A stretch of 64,000 nucleotides of DNA from Bacteroidetes bacterium ADurb.Bin012 (GCA_002071415.1 MWFC01000001.1:186001-250000); one strand, 5' to 3'. Counted from the stretch's first letter, positions 38,938 through 48,122 are shown. Notes: a model not told the origin generated them from the sequence alone. A program made the numbers and translations.

Positions 38938-39114
38938 CTTCATTCTGAATTTCTTTGCTTTGATTCTTGCTCCTTTCATTTTTTCTGACGAAAACAAAGA
39001 GGGGGAATGTTTTATTTAATCACGAGTTTATATAAGGGGACGATATAATGAAATAGTCTATTTAACATAATATAAATTATATTACAAATTAACTTTTAAG
39101 AAAAGAACCCAAAA

Positions 39115-40653
39115 CTACTTTAAGAAAAGTTTCTTTTCCCCATCGGCACCGATAATAAAATATTGGTTACATTCAATAAGCAAAGCTTGCGGTGTATACA
39201 TGCTGTGATAAAATGGAACGTTGATAGCAATGACTTTCCCATTGTACCTCGAGTTGATCTCTGGTATTTCGGAATGCCCTATAATGATATGAGAAACTTC
39301 ATAAAAGCTAAGCACACTATCAATGTAGGACTCAGACAAAGTCTGGAAATAACTGTATTCATGCAGTAAATCTCTGAACCATAATGGTCCATCATCTAAT
39401 AGCATAAATATTTCTAATTCATTTAATTTACGTTTATTATCCGATAAAGTATTATAGATGACATCATTTATTTCATTTATTGACAGCATTTTAGAAAGAT
39501 GTTCCGGCCCAATTCCAGCATGTACAAAGAGTATATCGCCTATTTTCAAAATTGCAGGTTTGCTTCTGATAAATCTGCCCAACTCGCTATCGGGAGTATA
39601 AAATTCCCAATAGTTCATCGAAAAATATTCACAAATATTACGATATTTTTCGTTCAAGTACCTATGATCGCCAATAAGTGCCATAATTTCGTGATTTCCT
39701 AAAATAAGGTGGACTCGTCCGCCATTTATTTGTGCTTGGCTTTCAAAGTGTTGAACGAACCAAATCAGTTCCGTAACTTGGCAGCCTCTATCGAACAAAT
39801 CGCCGATAAACACGATTTGACCATTTCCCCATATCCAATTGAATGCGGCATCGATGATTTTGTTTCCTATCATTAAACTAAGGAGTGATTGTAAATTGCC
39901 ATGTAAATCACCAATGGCCAGTAAGCGCTCGGGCATGTCACAAATACCCGGTGAGCGATCATAATGTCGTTTTATCTCAACGGGATGAAAAAGGATGGAT
40001 GATTTTAATACAAAAGGGAGTTTAACGGAATGGAATAATTCCGATTTTTCACACAAGCGACGATCTCGAGTATAGAAATACTTTAGCTCAAAAGAGGACG
40101 AATCTTTCCACTCCACAAAGGGTCCGTCGGTATATTCAGGCCAATGGAGTGCTTTTTCTTGCATCAAAGTAGCATGTTGGAGATAGATTGCAAGGTTTTG
40201 ATCGGTCGACGAATGAATGTAATCTATAGGCCGCTTCCCGAATTTATCTTTTGCATGCAGATTAGCCCCAGCTTTTACAAGATAGGTCAAAATAAGCAGT
40301 TGATTTCTTTTAATGGAAAGCGCAACAGGCGTATTTCCATTATCGTCGCTTACATCAGATAGGGCATCATGATCGAGTAATAGTTTTACTATTTCGGGCT
40401 CATCGCTGAGTATGGCCAAAATCAATAGTGTTTCCGATCGAACACATAGGTTAGGATTGGCACCAGATTGAAGTAAAAATGCAACCATATCTTTCTGTTT
40501 CAGTTTAATGGCAATACTCAAGGCTGTTTCCGATTTTTCAGTGTCGAGAAAATCGTCGATCCCCAAATGATAGTTATGCATTGCTTTTATGAGAGATGCC
40601 GAATCATTGGTTGAAATATAACGTTTTATTTCCTCGACAAGTGTTGCATCCAT
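39115..40653 (-). CDS. ankyrin-repeat / PPP-family metallophosphatase fusion
   Basis: 512 residues, no signal peptide, so cytoplasmic. Residues about 10-160 hold four ankyrin repeats (SETALSIAIKLKQKDMVAFL, then LLQSGANPN; GNTPVALSIKRNQ; KAGANLHAKDKFGKRPIDYI). Residues about 240-500 are a PPP-type phosphatase: GDLHG (248-252), GDLFDRG (284-290), GNHE (319-322), HAG (378-380) and GHSE near 462, i.e. a complete metal site. The stretch between them is shared with stand-alone Bacteroidota phosphatases. Targets are unknown; the ankyrin part suggests protein-protein recruitment. A 12-bp palindrome lies 75 bases upstream. Stands alone. Confidence 0.87.
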   Translation of the reverse strand: MDATLVEEIKRYISTNDSASLIKAMHNYHLGIDDFLDTEKSETALSIAIKLKQKDMVAFLLQSGANPNLCVRSETLLILAILSDEPEIVKLLLDHDALSDVSDDNGNTPVALSIKRNQLLILTYLVKAGANLHAKDKFGKRPIDYIHSSTDQNLAIYLQHATLMQEKALHWPEYTDGPFVEWKDSSSFELKYFYTRDRRLCEKSELFHSVKLPFVLKSSILFHPVEIKRHYDRSPGICDMPERLLAIGDLHGNLQSLLSLMIGNKIIDAAFNWIWGNGQIVFIGDLFDRGCQVTELIWFVQHFESQAQINGGRVHLILGNHEIMALIGDHRYLNEKYRNICEYFSMNYWEFYTPDSELGRFIRSKPAILKIGDILFVHAGIGPEHLSKMLSINEINDVIYNTLSDNKRKLNELEIFMLLDDGPLWFRDLLHEYSYFQTLSESYIDSVLSFYEVSHIIIGHSEIPEINSRYNGKVIAINVPFYHSMYTPQALLIECNQYFIIGADGEKKLFLK

Positions 40654-40726
40654 TACTTCAACAGATATATTATATAAAATTCATAATCAGGATACTGTAA
40701 TTAATTAACATTCTTCTTATCTGAAC

Positions 40727-40738
40727 GCTCATATGAGC
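40727..40738. promoter_or_regulatory. perfect palindrome GCTCATATGAGC upstream of the ankyrin-phosphatase
   Basis: A 12-bp exact inverted repeat in the 236-base AT-rich gap before the phosphatase gene (ATG at 40653). It has operator geometry but no identified factor. Confidence 0.35.
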
Positions 40739-40889
40739 TTATATCGAACGAATAAGATTATAAAAATACATACAAAACCTTTTATATTGATAAATCATTT
40801 ATAATCAATCAATTATTCCACGTATTCGATAGGTTCAAGTTAGTTGAATTATACCAAACCAGAATGAATTCTTGCATAAAAGTCTTAAC

Positions 40890-41159
40890 TTATTCATTAT
40901 GATTATATTTTGCAGAAAGGAAGGCTATATATATGGCCTTGATGAGTTTTGCGAAAATATTTAATGAAGGAATGCAACCCCGCTGTTCAAAATCCTCGTG
41001 AATACAGTAATTATGGTTCGAAGAAAGGGGTTCTATGGACTTATTCTGTAGTGATTTGTCGTTTTCATGTCCATCGAGCTCTTTATCTTTGAGTTTGCTT
41101 AATTCGTCCAGATATTTTTCTCTGGCATGTTGTATTTCATAGAAAAATTCACTGCGCAT
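40890..41159 (-). CDS. hypothetical 89-residue protein
   Basis: Begins MRSEFFYEIQHAREKYLDEL with a predicted charged coiled helix (to about residue 30), a polar middle and a C-terminal helix (IFAKLIKAIYIAFLSAKY) that is hydrophobic enough to be amphipathic or membrane-associated. I do not recognise a family. Reality is supported by a minus-strand -7 box TAAATTTG (41195-41202) 36 bases upstream and by the divergent arrangement with the gene at 41366 around shared palindromes. Confidence 0.5.
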   Translation of the reverse strand: MRSEFFYEIQHAREKYLDELSKLKDKELDGHENDKSLQNKSIEPLSSNHNYCIHEDFEQRGCIPSLNIFAKLIKAIYIAFLSAKYNHNE

Positions 41160-41194
41160 GGTATGAATAACTTAAATTCTTAAAGAGTAAAATC

Positions 41195-41202
41195 CAAATT
41201 TA
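41195..41202 (-). promoter_or_regulatory. -7 promoter box for the 89-residue orphan
   Basis: Minus-strand TAAATTTG, an exact TAnnTTTG match at a normal distance from the ATG at 41159. Confidence 0.45.
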
Positions 41203-41228
41203 TAGTTTAAATTACCTGTTTTATAATA

Positions 41229-41323
41229 AATTAAGTAAAAAAATCTGCTTAATTTAATAATTAAGCAAAACTTAAACAAATTAAATTTTATTGAATTAAG
41301 GAAAAGTATTGACTTAATTAAGT
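41229..41323. promoter_or_regulatory. cluster of CTTAA/TTAAG inverted repeats between divergent orphan genes
   Basis: TTAAGT at 41231; TGCTTAATT/AATTAAGCA as a 9-bp inverted repeat at 41246-41267; ACTTAA at 41270; TTAAG at 41296; and a perfect 12-bp palindrome ACTTAATTAAGT at 41312-41323. A further ACTTAA lies at 41170. The last palindrome fills the spacer of the promoter at 41309-41339, a classic operator position. Confidence 0.55.
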
Positions 41324-41339
41324 AAATGAAATATTTTTG
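41309..41339 (+). promoter_or_regulatory. promoter (-33 TTG, -7 TATTTTTG) of the 383-residue orphan
   Basis: TTG at 41309-41311 and TATTTTTG at 41332-41339 are 20 bases apart; the ATG at 41366 follows a short leader. The palindrome ACTTAATTAAGT sits between the boxes. Confidence 0.65.
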
Positions 41340-41365
41340 CCATTCTCATCAGGTCATTTTTTTTC

Positions 41366-42517
41366 ATGAATTCATTTGTTTCGTTTACTGACGCTCCTCC
41401 TCTTCGTTTACTCCGGTTTGCTGCTGATGCTATCGATGGAATCGAAAAGGGCCTTATAGTATTTTATCAAATGCCAGGCAACAAACTTATTGCCCAAAGT
41501 GTCGAAAGAAACCATGATGAAGGTTGGGAAGTGAGGAGTGTATTAGTGGAAGATTTCTATGAATTTTTCCGGAGTGAACGTCAGCGTAAAGGGGCCTACC
41601 AATGGTTAGGGAAGGATGATTTACCTTTCGAGGTACACAATCAGGCTTTTTCTCATACCATATTCGATGAGTTCGACCGCACCATTCTTTTGCTCAGATT
41701 TTTAGATGAAACCAATCAGGGATATGACCTGCTCTATTTGTATTTTAATCCAAGATTCAAATCCGCCTTTTTATCTTCTGAAAAACAATCTTTTAGCACT
41801 AGCGAGAAAGCACTTACTGCACAAATCCTCCATCGTTTGTTAGCAACATTTTTAGTATTGATGAGAGAAGAAAGGGAATCATTCGGGCAATTGATGAATA
41901 ATACTCGTCAGTTGGCCAATAGATTTCAGAATGAGCGAAATAAGACAGAACTGCTTGAAAAGCAGGCTGGGCAGAGCCTCGTGGAATATTCGAAGGATAT
42001 ATTGAATGAATTAGCCTGCAAGTATAATAGGAAAGCCTTACTTTCTCCTGAAGCCGAGACATTAATCAGGAATTTTTCCGGAAAGCTTTCTCACCTCAAA
42101 GAATTATTAACCAACGCATTTCATTTTTCACTGATTTTAAATGAGCCTAATCAGGAGCTAATGATTCAGGATTGGCACATGGATATAGAAAAGTCGCCAT
42201 TAAAATCCGATAAGCGAAGAAAGGAAAAATATGAACATTTGGGACGCACGGGTGATTTGCTGAATCGTTTGGAATTTGCTGCTCGAAGCGTGTTGAATGA
42301 TCGATTGCCTCTAACGGGGAAAAATGTTGGCAGCCATTGTGATAAACCCATATCGGCTCCGGCTATAAGCGATGCATTAAAAAAACACCGTTCAGAAATC
42401 ATCGCCTTATTCGAGCAATATCCTGATCAATGGCCCATCATACGCAAAGATTTTGCTCCTATAAGAAACATTCTCATAGCGTCGGGCGAGAAAGGGAAAA
42501 ACCGAAGAGTCGGGTGA
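41366..42517 (+). CDS. hypothetical 383-residue cytoplasmic protein
   Basis: I do not recognise the family. The N-terminal 160 residues are mixed alpha/beta (GLIVFYQMPGNKLIAQS; LLYLYFNPRFKSAF). Residues about 165-270 look helical or coiled-coil (LMREERESFGQLMNNTRQLANRFQ...). The C-terminus (AISDALKKHRSEIIALFEQYPDQWPIIRKDF) is a compact helical motif that could bind DNA or protein. There is no signal peptide or membrane helix. It has its own promoter with an embedded palindrome and lies tail-to-tail with the radical SAM/two-component genes. Confidence 0.7.
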   Translation: MNSFVSFTDAPPLRLLRFAADAIDGIEKGLIVFYQMPGNKLIAQSVERNHDEGWEVRSVLVEDFYEFFRSERQRKGAYQWLGKDDLPFEVHNQAFSHTIFDEFDRTILLLRFLDETNQGYDLLYLYFNPRFKSAFLSSEKQSFSTSEKALTAQILHRLLATFLVLMREERESFGQLMNNTRQLANRFQNERNKTELLEKQAGQSLVEYSKDILNELACKYNRKALLSPEAETLIRNFSGKLSHLKELLTNAFHFSLILNEPNQELMIQDWHMDIEKSPLKSDKRRKEKYEHLGRTGDLLNRLEFAARSVLNDRLPLTGKNVGSHCDKPISAPAISDALKKHRSEIIALFEQYPDQWPIIRKDFAPIRNILIASGEKGKNRRVG

Positions 42518-42686
42518 ACCATATCCTGTGTCAACGTAAAAGTGTCAGGCCATAAAACGGAGCAGATCGAATACTTATCATGTATTACCAACTCATAGGG
42601 CTCAAGCAAAAATTGACGATTTTCTTGAATTGACCTCTCGTCAATACTATTCTGGCATTGGTACTCACATTCTCCATTTTCTCTAC

Positions 42687-43619
42687 TCAGCTCATTTCAA
42701 AAGGATGTTCTTGTTCAAAATCTGGATTGTAGGTTTTATGACTCTCCAATTCCTGTATCCAGCCATTATGAAATCCAAGCTCATAAAATCGCTGTACTAC
42801 CATTTCGTATTCTTGCAAATCGATTGGACGTTGTAAAGCCACATCCATTTTCTGGTAAAATTGAGGATTGTATTGTGACATCAGGCTTATATAAACATTC
42901 GTAGAAATTTCGTCGGCTATGGTTTCGAGCACTTTTATACTATTTTCGATATAACCCGGTAATACCAAATGCCGAATGATCAATCCCGACTCGGCCTGAC
43001 CTTCTTTATTCACAATCACATTAGAACCTTTCTGCCGAAACATTTCCCTGATGGCCTTCAAGGCAACTTCGGGATAATTACTCGCCATGGAAAGTCTTCT
43101 GGCTAATGATCGATCAGCATATTTGAAGTCAGGTAGCCAAACATCAACCCATTCTTCCAGTTCTTTCAACTGCTCTGTGTTTTCATAACCGCTGGTATTA
43201 TAAACGAAAGGGGGATGATAACCATTAGATTTAAGCTCAGAAATTATTGCCTTTACATGGGGGATATAATGAGTTGGGCTCACAAAACCAACGGCTTTAC
43301 AACCCTCTTCCAGTAGTTTCATTACTCTTGCCGTAACTTCATGAACACGATAGAGATAAGGATCCAGAACCATCTTATTTTGGCTAATTTGCATATTCTG
43401 ACAGAATTGGCATTGCAAAGTACAGTGCATGAAAAAGATATTTGCTATACCATATTGACCACTGATGGGGGGTTCTTCTCCGGTGTGCCTGCAAATAGAG
43501 CCTATTGCAAGTCTATCGTTGGCATGGCAAAATCCCGATGCCTCTTTCGAACGATCTACTCCGCAGTTTCTTGGGCATAATTTGCACTTTGTATATTCAG
43601 TAAAATCGAATTCACTCAT
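42687..43619 (-). CDS. PflA-like radical SAM protein
   Basis: 310 residues. The radical SAM motif is CTLQCQFC (C-x3-C-x2-C). Before it are more cysteines: CKLCPRNCGVDR and GFC, the pattern of the 'PflX' or putative pyruvate-formate-lyase-activating group with an extra N-terminal Fe-S-type site. GFVSPTHYIPHV and LPDFKYAD are group landmarks. These enzymes probably activate a glycyl-radical or related target, but none is present here. It follows the response regulator by 68 bases on the same strand and may be co-transcribed. Confidence 0.85.
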   Translation of the reverse strand: MSEFDFTEYTKCKLCPRNCGVDRSKEASGFCHANDRLAIGSICRHTGEEPPISGQYGIANIFFMHCTLQCQFCQNMQISQNKMVLDPYLYRVHEVTARVMKLLEEGCKAVGFVSPTHYIPHVKAIISELKSNGYHPPFVYNTSGYENTEQLKELEEWVDVWLPDFKYADRSLARRLSMASNYPEVALKAIREMFRQKGSNVIVNKEGQAESGLIIRHLVLPGYIENSIKVLETIADEISTNVYISLMSQYNPQFYQKMDVALQRPIDLQEYEMVVQRFYELGFHNGWIQELESHKTYNPDFEQEHPFEMS

Positions 43620-43687
43620 TTTTCTAATGATGTTCTATAAAACGGCATGCTGTGATGGCGAAAATATGTTCGATACGATGATGAAAT

Positions 43688-45079
43688 TCAACCCAGCCGT
43701 TTTTCAAAGACCAGATGATATTTTTTTATTCTTCGGTCTAATGCCTGAAAAGAAATGTTCAAAAGTTTTGCGGCGGCTGATTTGTTGAAATTTGACTGGT
43801 GGATTGCTTTAATGATGGCGTTGCGTTCGAGGATCTCCAGATCGAGAACCTCGAGATTATTATTTGTGCGAGAAATTTTTTTCGATATCTTGTCGAATTG
43901 AAAGTCATCGGCAACCAGCCGGTCTCCTTCCGATAGAATGATCGCTCTTTCGACCATGTTGCGCAATTCTCTCACATTGCCAGGGAATGAATAGTCAATA
44001 AGAGTATCCACGACTTCCTTGTCGATGCGGGTGATTTTTTTATTCATTTTTTTTGAAAAATCATCAATAAAATAATTGATTAGCAATGGGATATCTTCTT
44101 TGCGTTCTCGCAGAGGTGGGATATGGATAATGAATGCGCTGAGGCGGTGATATAAATCGAGGCGGAATTGTTTTTCTTCGGTAAGTTTTTCGAGGTCTTG
44201 ATTGGTTGCTGCAATGATTCTGACGTCGATACCAATTTCTTGAGTCCCTCCTACTCTGCTGATTTTACGTTCTTCGAGTACGCGCAGAAATTTAGTCTGC
44301 AGGCTCAGAGGCAAATCGCCAATTTCGTCTAAAAACAAAGTGCCTTTGTTGGCTACTTCGAACCATCCGGTTTTATTTTCATTTGCGCCAGTAAACGAAC
44401 CCTTGGTGTGTCCAAAGAATTCCGATTCAAACAGTGTTTCGGTGATAGCCGAAGAGTTTACTGCATAGAAGTAATGATCCTTGCGAGGGCTCATGTAGTG
44501 TATAGCTCTGGCGACTAGTTCTTTGCCTGTGCCGCTTTCACCCATGATCAACACATTGGTAGGATCGCTCTTAGCAACTTTACTTACAAGTTCAGATACC
44601 TTTTTCATGGCCTGACTCTGCGCAATAAAACCTTGTCCAAGTTCTTTCCTAATGTTGTCTTTAAATAGATTGAATGAATTTTCAACTTCTTTGAGTCGGT
44701 TGTTCAAATCGATAAATCGGCGCGTTCGTTCGATAGCCGAAATTACTTCGGTCAACGAAAAAGGTTTGGGCAAATAATCGCATGCTCCGCTTCGCATAGC
44801 TTCGATAACGCTTTGCATTTCCCCATGGCCCGAAATCATAATCACTTCTTTTTCAGGATATTCCATCTTTATGATTTTCAAAAGTTCGAGCCCATTTATA
44901 CCTGGCAAACGAATATCGAGAAAAACAACATCAACGCGATTGGCCTTCAATACCTCCAAGGCTTCGGTGGAGGCTTCGGCCAAAAAAACATTGAAATTGT
45001 TATTTTGAAGATACTCGGCTAATTCGTTACGAATAATCTCTTCATCGTCAACAATAAGAATATTTAGTTGCTCAGCCAT
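43688..45079 (-). CDS. sigma-54-dependent response regulator (NtrC family)
   Basis: 463 residues: receiver domain with phospho-acceptor Asp55 (VVFLDIRLPG), AAA+ domain with Walker A GESGTGKE (180-187), the sigma-54 contact loop GSFTGA (227-232, usual GAFTGA with Ser for Ala), Walker B GTLFLDEIGD, and a Fis-type helix-turn-helix at the C-terminus (FNKSAAAKLLNISFQALDRRI). It activates sigma-54 promoters upon phosphorylation. The hybrid kinase is 70 bases upstream on the same strand, but a separate -7 box at 45125 suggests the regulator also has its own promoter. Confidence 0.95.
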   Translation of the reverse strand: MAEQLNILIVDDEEIIRNELAEYLQNNNFNVFLAEASTEALEVLKANRVDVVFLDIRLPGINGLELLKIIKMEYPEKEVIMISGHGEMQSVIEAMRSGACDYLPKPFSLTEVISAIERTRRFIDLNNRLKEVENSFNLFKDNIRKELGQGFIAQSQAMKKVSELVSKVAKSDPTNVLIMGESGTGKELVARAIHYMSPRKDHYFYAVNSSAITETLFESEFFGHTKGSFTGANENKTGWFEVANKGTLFLDEIGDLPLSLQTKFLRVLEERKISRVGGTQEIGIDVRIIAATNQDLEKLTEEKQFRLDLYHRLSAFIIHIPPLRERKEDIPLLINYFIDDFSKKMNKKITRIDKEVVDTLIDYSFPGNVRELRNMVERAIILSEGDRLVADDFQFDKISKKISRTNNNLEVLDLEILERNAIIKAIHQSNFNKSAAAKLLNISFQALDRRIKKYHLVFEKRLG

Positions 45080-45124
45080 TCTTAAGCAAATTCGTTTTAA
45101 TGTTCTATGAGAAGGAATTTTTGC

Positions 45125-45132
45125 AAAGTTAT
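45125..45132 (-). promoter_or_regulatory. -7 promoter box for the NtrC-type regulator
   Basis: Minus-strand TAACTTTG in the 70-base gap between kinase and regulator, 45 bases before the regulator ATG. Confidence 0.45.
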
Positions 45133-45149
45133 AAATTCCGACTGGCTTA

Positions 45150-48122
45150 TCAATTGTTGGTATTCATGTAAGAAGGAAATTCACAGGTAAAGCATGTGCC
45201 TTCCCCAAATTCGCTTTTAACTTCGATGTTTCCCTTTAATTCCTCTATAATACCATAAACGATGGATAAACCTAATCCTGTACCCTTATTGATTTCTTTA
45301 GTTGTGAAAAAGGGTTCGAAGATATGATCAAGCAGTTGAGGTGGAATGCCTGTACCATTATCTTCGATTTCCATTCCTATGTTATTGGAGTTTATTATAA
45401 AGCTGCGAATGGCAATTGTTTTATTAAAATTAAGGCTTTGGTTATGGGCTTTTTGTTCCAAAGCATCTTTCGAATTGTTAAGCAAATTGATGACGACTTG
45501 TTCCACTTTGAAGCGGTCGCCCAAAAAATATAAAGGTTCTGGATGAAGTTGCAGATTAAAATGAATATTTCGCTCGGAAAATTGACTCTTCAATAGCAAC
45601 AAGGCTCCCTGTATGGCCTCATTCAGATTCATGCGGGTAAACCGGGCATTTTGTTGGTTGCGTGAAAAGGTTTTTACGTGGTCGATTATGCGGTTGATGC
45701 GTTGAATATTCTCTAAGATGGTTCCTATTTTGTTTTCGAGATAGTGCTTTGTGATGTCTTCTGATTTCAAGTGGAAAAGAATATTTTCGAGTCCCATGGT
45801 TATGGCAGTAAGGGGCTGATTCATTTCATGAGTAATTCCAGCTGCGAGCTGACCCAATGATTCGAGTTTGGATTTCTGAATAAGCATTTGCCTCTGTTTT
45901 TCGACTTTCTTAAGCTCTTCGCTAACCCTCTTGTTCAATTGTATATTCCATTGTTCGAGTTCGTGCTGTATCTGCTTTATTTCACTGATATCGATCATGA
46001 TTCCAACCAAGCCCCCTAAAGTACCATCGCTTTGGGAAAAGGGAGATTGATTGATAATTATATTGTGTATAAGTCCATCAGCATATTGAAATTCCAGTTC
46101 AAAGCTCTGGATTTGCTTCGAAATAATTATTTCCTCATCTTTTTGGATAATTTGGCGGCAATTTTCTATCGAAAAAATTTCACAAATCTTCTTTCCTATA
46201 ATATCGGTTGAAGTTTTTCCGAAGGCTTGTAAGAAAGCATTGTTGCATCCCAGAAAAACCCCTTTAGTATCTTTATAGAACACAGGATTAGGGATATTGT
46301 CCAAAAGAGCACGTAAGAAATGATTATGGTTGGTAATAGCTTCTTGATTTGCAAGTATATCAGTAATATCTCTACTGAAAATAGCAACTCTTTTAATGGT
46401 TTTATTGAGATTTGATGCAGGGTAAAAGGTAAGATCATAATGTCGGTTCAACAGGGTATCGTAATGAGAATATCTTCTTCCATCGCTTACAACCTTTTTG
46501 AAAATCTTCTGACGGGCCGTTCTGATAGGTTCGGGAAGAAGGTCGAAGTAATTTGGTTTTTGATTATTTACGGTGGAACCACCGATCAATTCAGCTGCTT
46601 TTTCATTAATATCGAGTATATTACCATTAGATTCGAGTAAAACAATTGCATCGGGTACGACATTCAATAATGCCCGGGCTTTTTCTTCACTGTCGATCAA
46701 TTTTTCGGTGGTATCCTTTCGGTATTGTGCATCTAAAAAAACCTTACCAGCGATTTTTAGCATAAATACAATATCCTCGTTGATATGCGCACAGGAAACT
46801 GAAGCCAGTCCAATAACTCCGGCTAATTTTTCTTCATTTACCAAAGGTACGAACACAAAGGATTGCAAATGGTAAAGTCGCATGAATTTCTTTTCCCTCG
46901 TATTGTCTGTCAATAGTCTTCTATCATTCACTACGACAGCTTGATGTTTTATTAGATGACTATATGCAAACTCGAGATCTTTCAAATCGAAGTCGTCAGA
47001 GAATATCACTTTTTTGACGTGCCGAGGTGCGCTCCAGATATATTTTCGTTCTATTTCGGAAGAATTCTCCTTTAAAATAAACAGACAGGCTTGATCCATT
47101 CCTGCAGTCGAAGTAATTTGAGAAAGGCTTTTTATGATTTCTTCTTCTAAAAACTCGTCTTGAAGTCTTATGAATGAACTCGATATTCCCGAAAGAACTT
47201 TCTCTATCTGTACTTTAAATGCCAGATCGATTTGAGCAGCTTTGCGTTGTTGAATCTCATTTTCCAGTTTTTCTACGGTATTTTGCAGTTGGTAGGTACG
47301 TTCCTCGACCAGAAGTTCGAGTTTGTTTTTATACTGATTGAGGGCTTCTTCGGCTTTTTTCCGCTCGGTAAGATTACTAAAGATGGCAAGACAAAGATTT
47401 TGGCCAGTAAATGAAATCCTATTGTAGGAAACTTCAACGGGTATAGATTCTCCAAATTTCGAATAAAGATCCAATTCATATGGTTTGGCATTAGGTTCAA
47501 GAGTCGCTTTCGACCATGAAGTATCCGACATAAGGGTATCGAGAGACATTTTACGGGTTTCATTGACATCGTAACCCAGTAGCTTTACTGCCGAAGCATT
47601 CATATCCACAATTTTGGATGTATTTGCATCGATCACCATGATGCTTTCGGGAGCTTTTTCGAATAATAGCCTGAAACGAGCCTCGCTTTCGGTAAGTTCA
47701 GCTTCGGCTCGCTTACGGGCTTCTTCTTCCTTCAGCAGCTTCTGCTCATTCAATATGATGTTTGCTAATTCATGAATGGTTTTGTTCAACAAATCCCTAT
47801 CGAAAGGTTTCAATAAAAACTTATCCACTCCTATTTCAATGGCGTCGATAAAATAACTCGTTTCTTCGTAGGAGGTGGTAATGATAGATCTTATGGAAGG
47901 TTTTTCTCTTTTTATGCTTCGAATCATCTTTAAGCCGCTTAGGCCAGGCATGGCAATATCGGCTACTACTAAGTCGGCTCCGTGTTTATGAAATAGTTGC
48001 ATACCCGAATTTCCATTATCGGCCACATGAACTTCTTCGGCCAAATCCTTCAGAAAATCGGTCATCATCTCACGAAACAAACGCTCATCTTCTGCATACA
48101 ATATTTTTATAGGGAACTTCAC
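45150..48122 (-). CDS. receiver-first, multi-PAS/GAF soluble histidine kinase
   Basis: 990 residues. N-terminal receiver with Asp55 (LVVADIAMPG), coiled-coil linker, PAS 1 (about 145-255), long coiled coil, GAF domain (about 310-480, with LVNEEKLAGVIGLASVS), PAS 2 (about 490-610), PAS 3 (about 620-740), then the H-box with His765 (AAGITHEMNQPLTA) and an ATPase domain (NLLNNSKDAL, EDNGTGIP, GTGLGLSIV). No membrane helix, so it reads a cytoplasmic signal. A receiver placed first suggests input from another kinase. It probably phosphorylates the sigma-54 regulator next to it. Confidence 0.93.
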   Translation of the reverse strand: MKFPIKILYAEDERLFREMMTDFLKDLAEEVHVADNGNSGMQLFHKHGADLVVADIAMPGLSGLKMIRSIKREKPSIRSIITTSYEETSYFIDAIEIGVDKFLLKPFDRDLLNKTIHELANIILNEQKLLKEEEARKRAEAELTESEARFRLLFEKAPESIMVIDANTSKIVDMNASAVKLLGYDVNETRKMSLDTLMSDTSWSKATLEPNAKPYELDLYSKFGESIPVEVSYNRISFTGQNLCLAIFSNLTERKKAEEALNQYKNKLELLVEERTYQLQNTVEKLENEIQQRKAAQIDLAFKVQIEKVLSGISSSFIRLQDEFLEEEIIKSLSQITSTAGMDQACLFILKENSSEIERKYIWSAPRHVKKVIFSDDFDLKDLEFAYSHLIKHQAVVVNDRRLLTDNTREKKFMRLYHLQSFVFVPLVNEEKLAGVIGLASVSCAHINEDIVFMLKIAGKVFLDAQYRKDTTEKLIDSEEKARALLNVVPDAIVLLESNGNILDINEKAAELIGGSTVNNQKPNYFDLLPEPIRTARQKIFKKVVSDGRRYSHYDTLLNRHYDLTFYPASNLNKTIKRVAIFSRDITDILANQEAITNHNHFLRALLDNIPNPVFYKDTKGVFLGCNNAFLQAFGKTSTDIIGKKICEIFSIENCRQIIQKDEEIIISKQIQSFELEFQYADGLIHNIIINQSPFSQSDGTLGGLVGIMIDISEIKQIQHELEQWNIQLNKRVSEELKKVEKQRQMLIQKSKLESLGQLAAGITHEMNQPLTAITMGLENILFHLKSEDITKHYLENKIGTILENIQRINRIIDHVKTFSRNQQNARFTRMNLNEAIQGALLLLKSQFSERNIHFNLQLHPEPLYFLGDRFKVEQVVINLLNNSKDALEQKAHNQSLNFNKTIAIRSFIINSNNIGMEIEDNGTGIPPQLLDHIFEPFFTTKEINKGTGLGLSIVYGIIEELKGNIEVKSEFGEGTCFTCEFPSYMNTNN

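Noticed and set aside
42518-42686. Plus-strand frame continuing as TSRQYYSGIGTHIL after the orphan gene
   Set aside because: It is short, lacks a start with any signal, and runs antisense into the radical SAM gene; protein-like look is weak.
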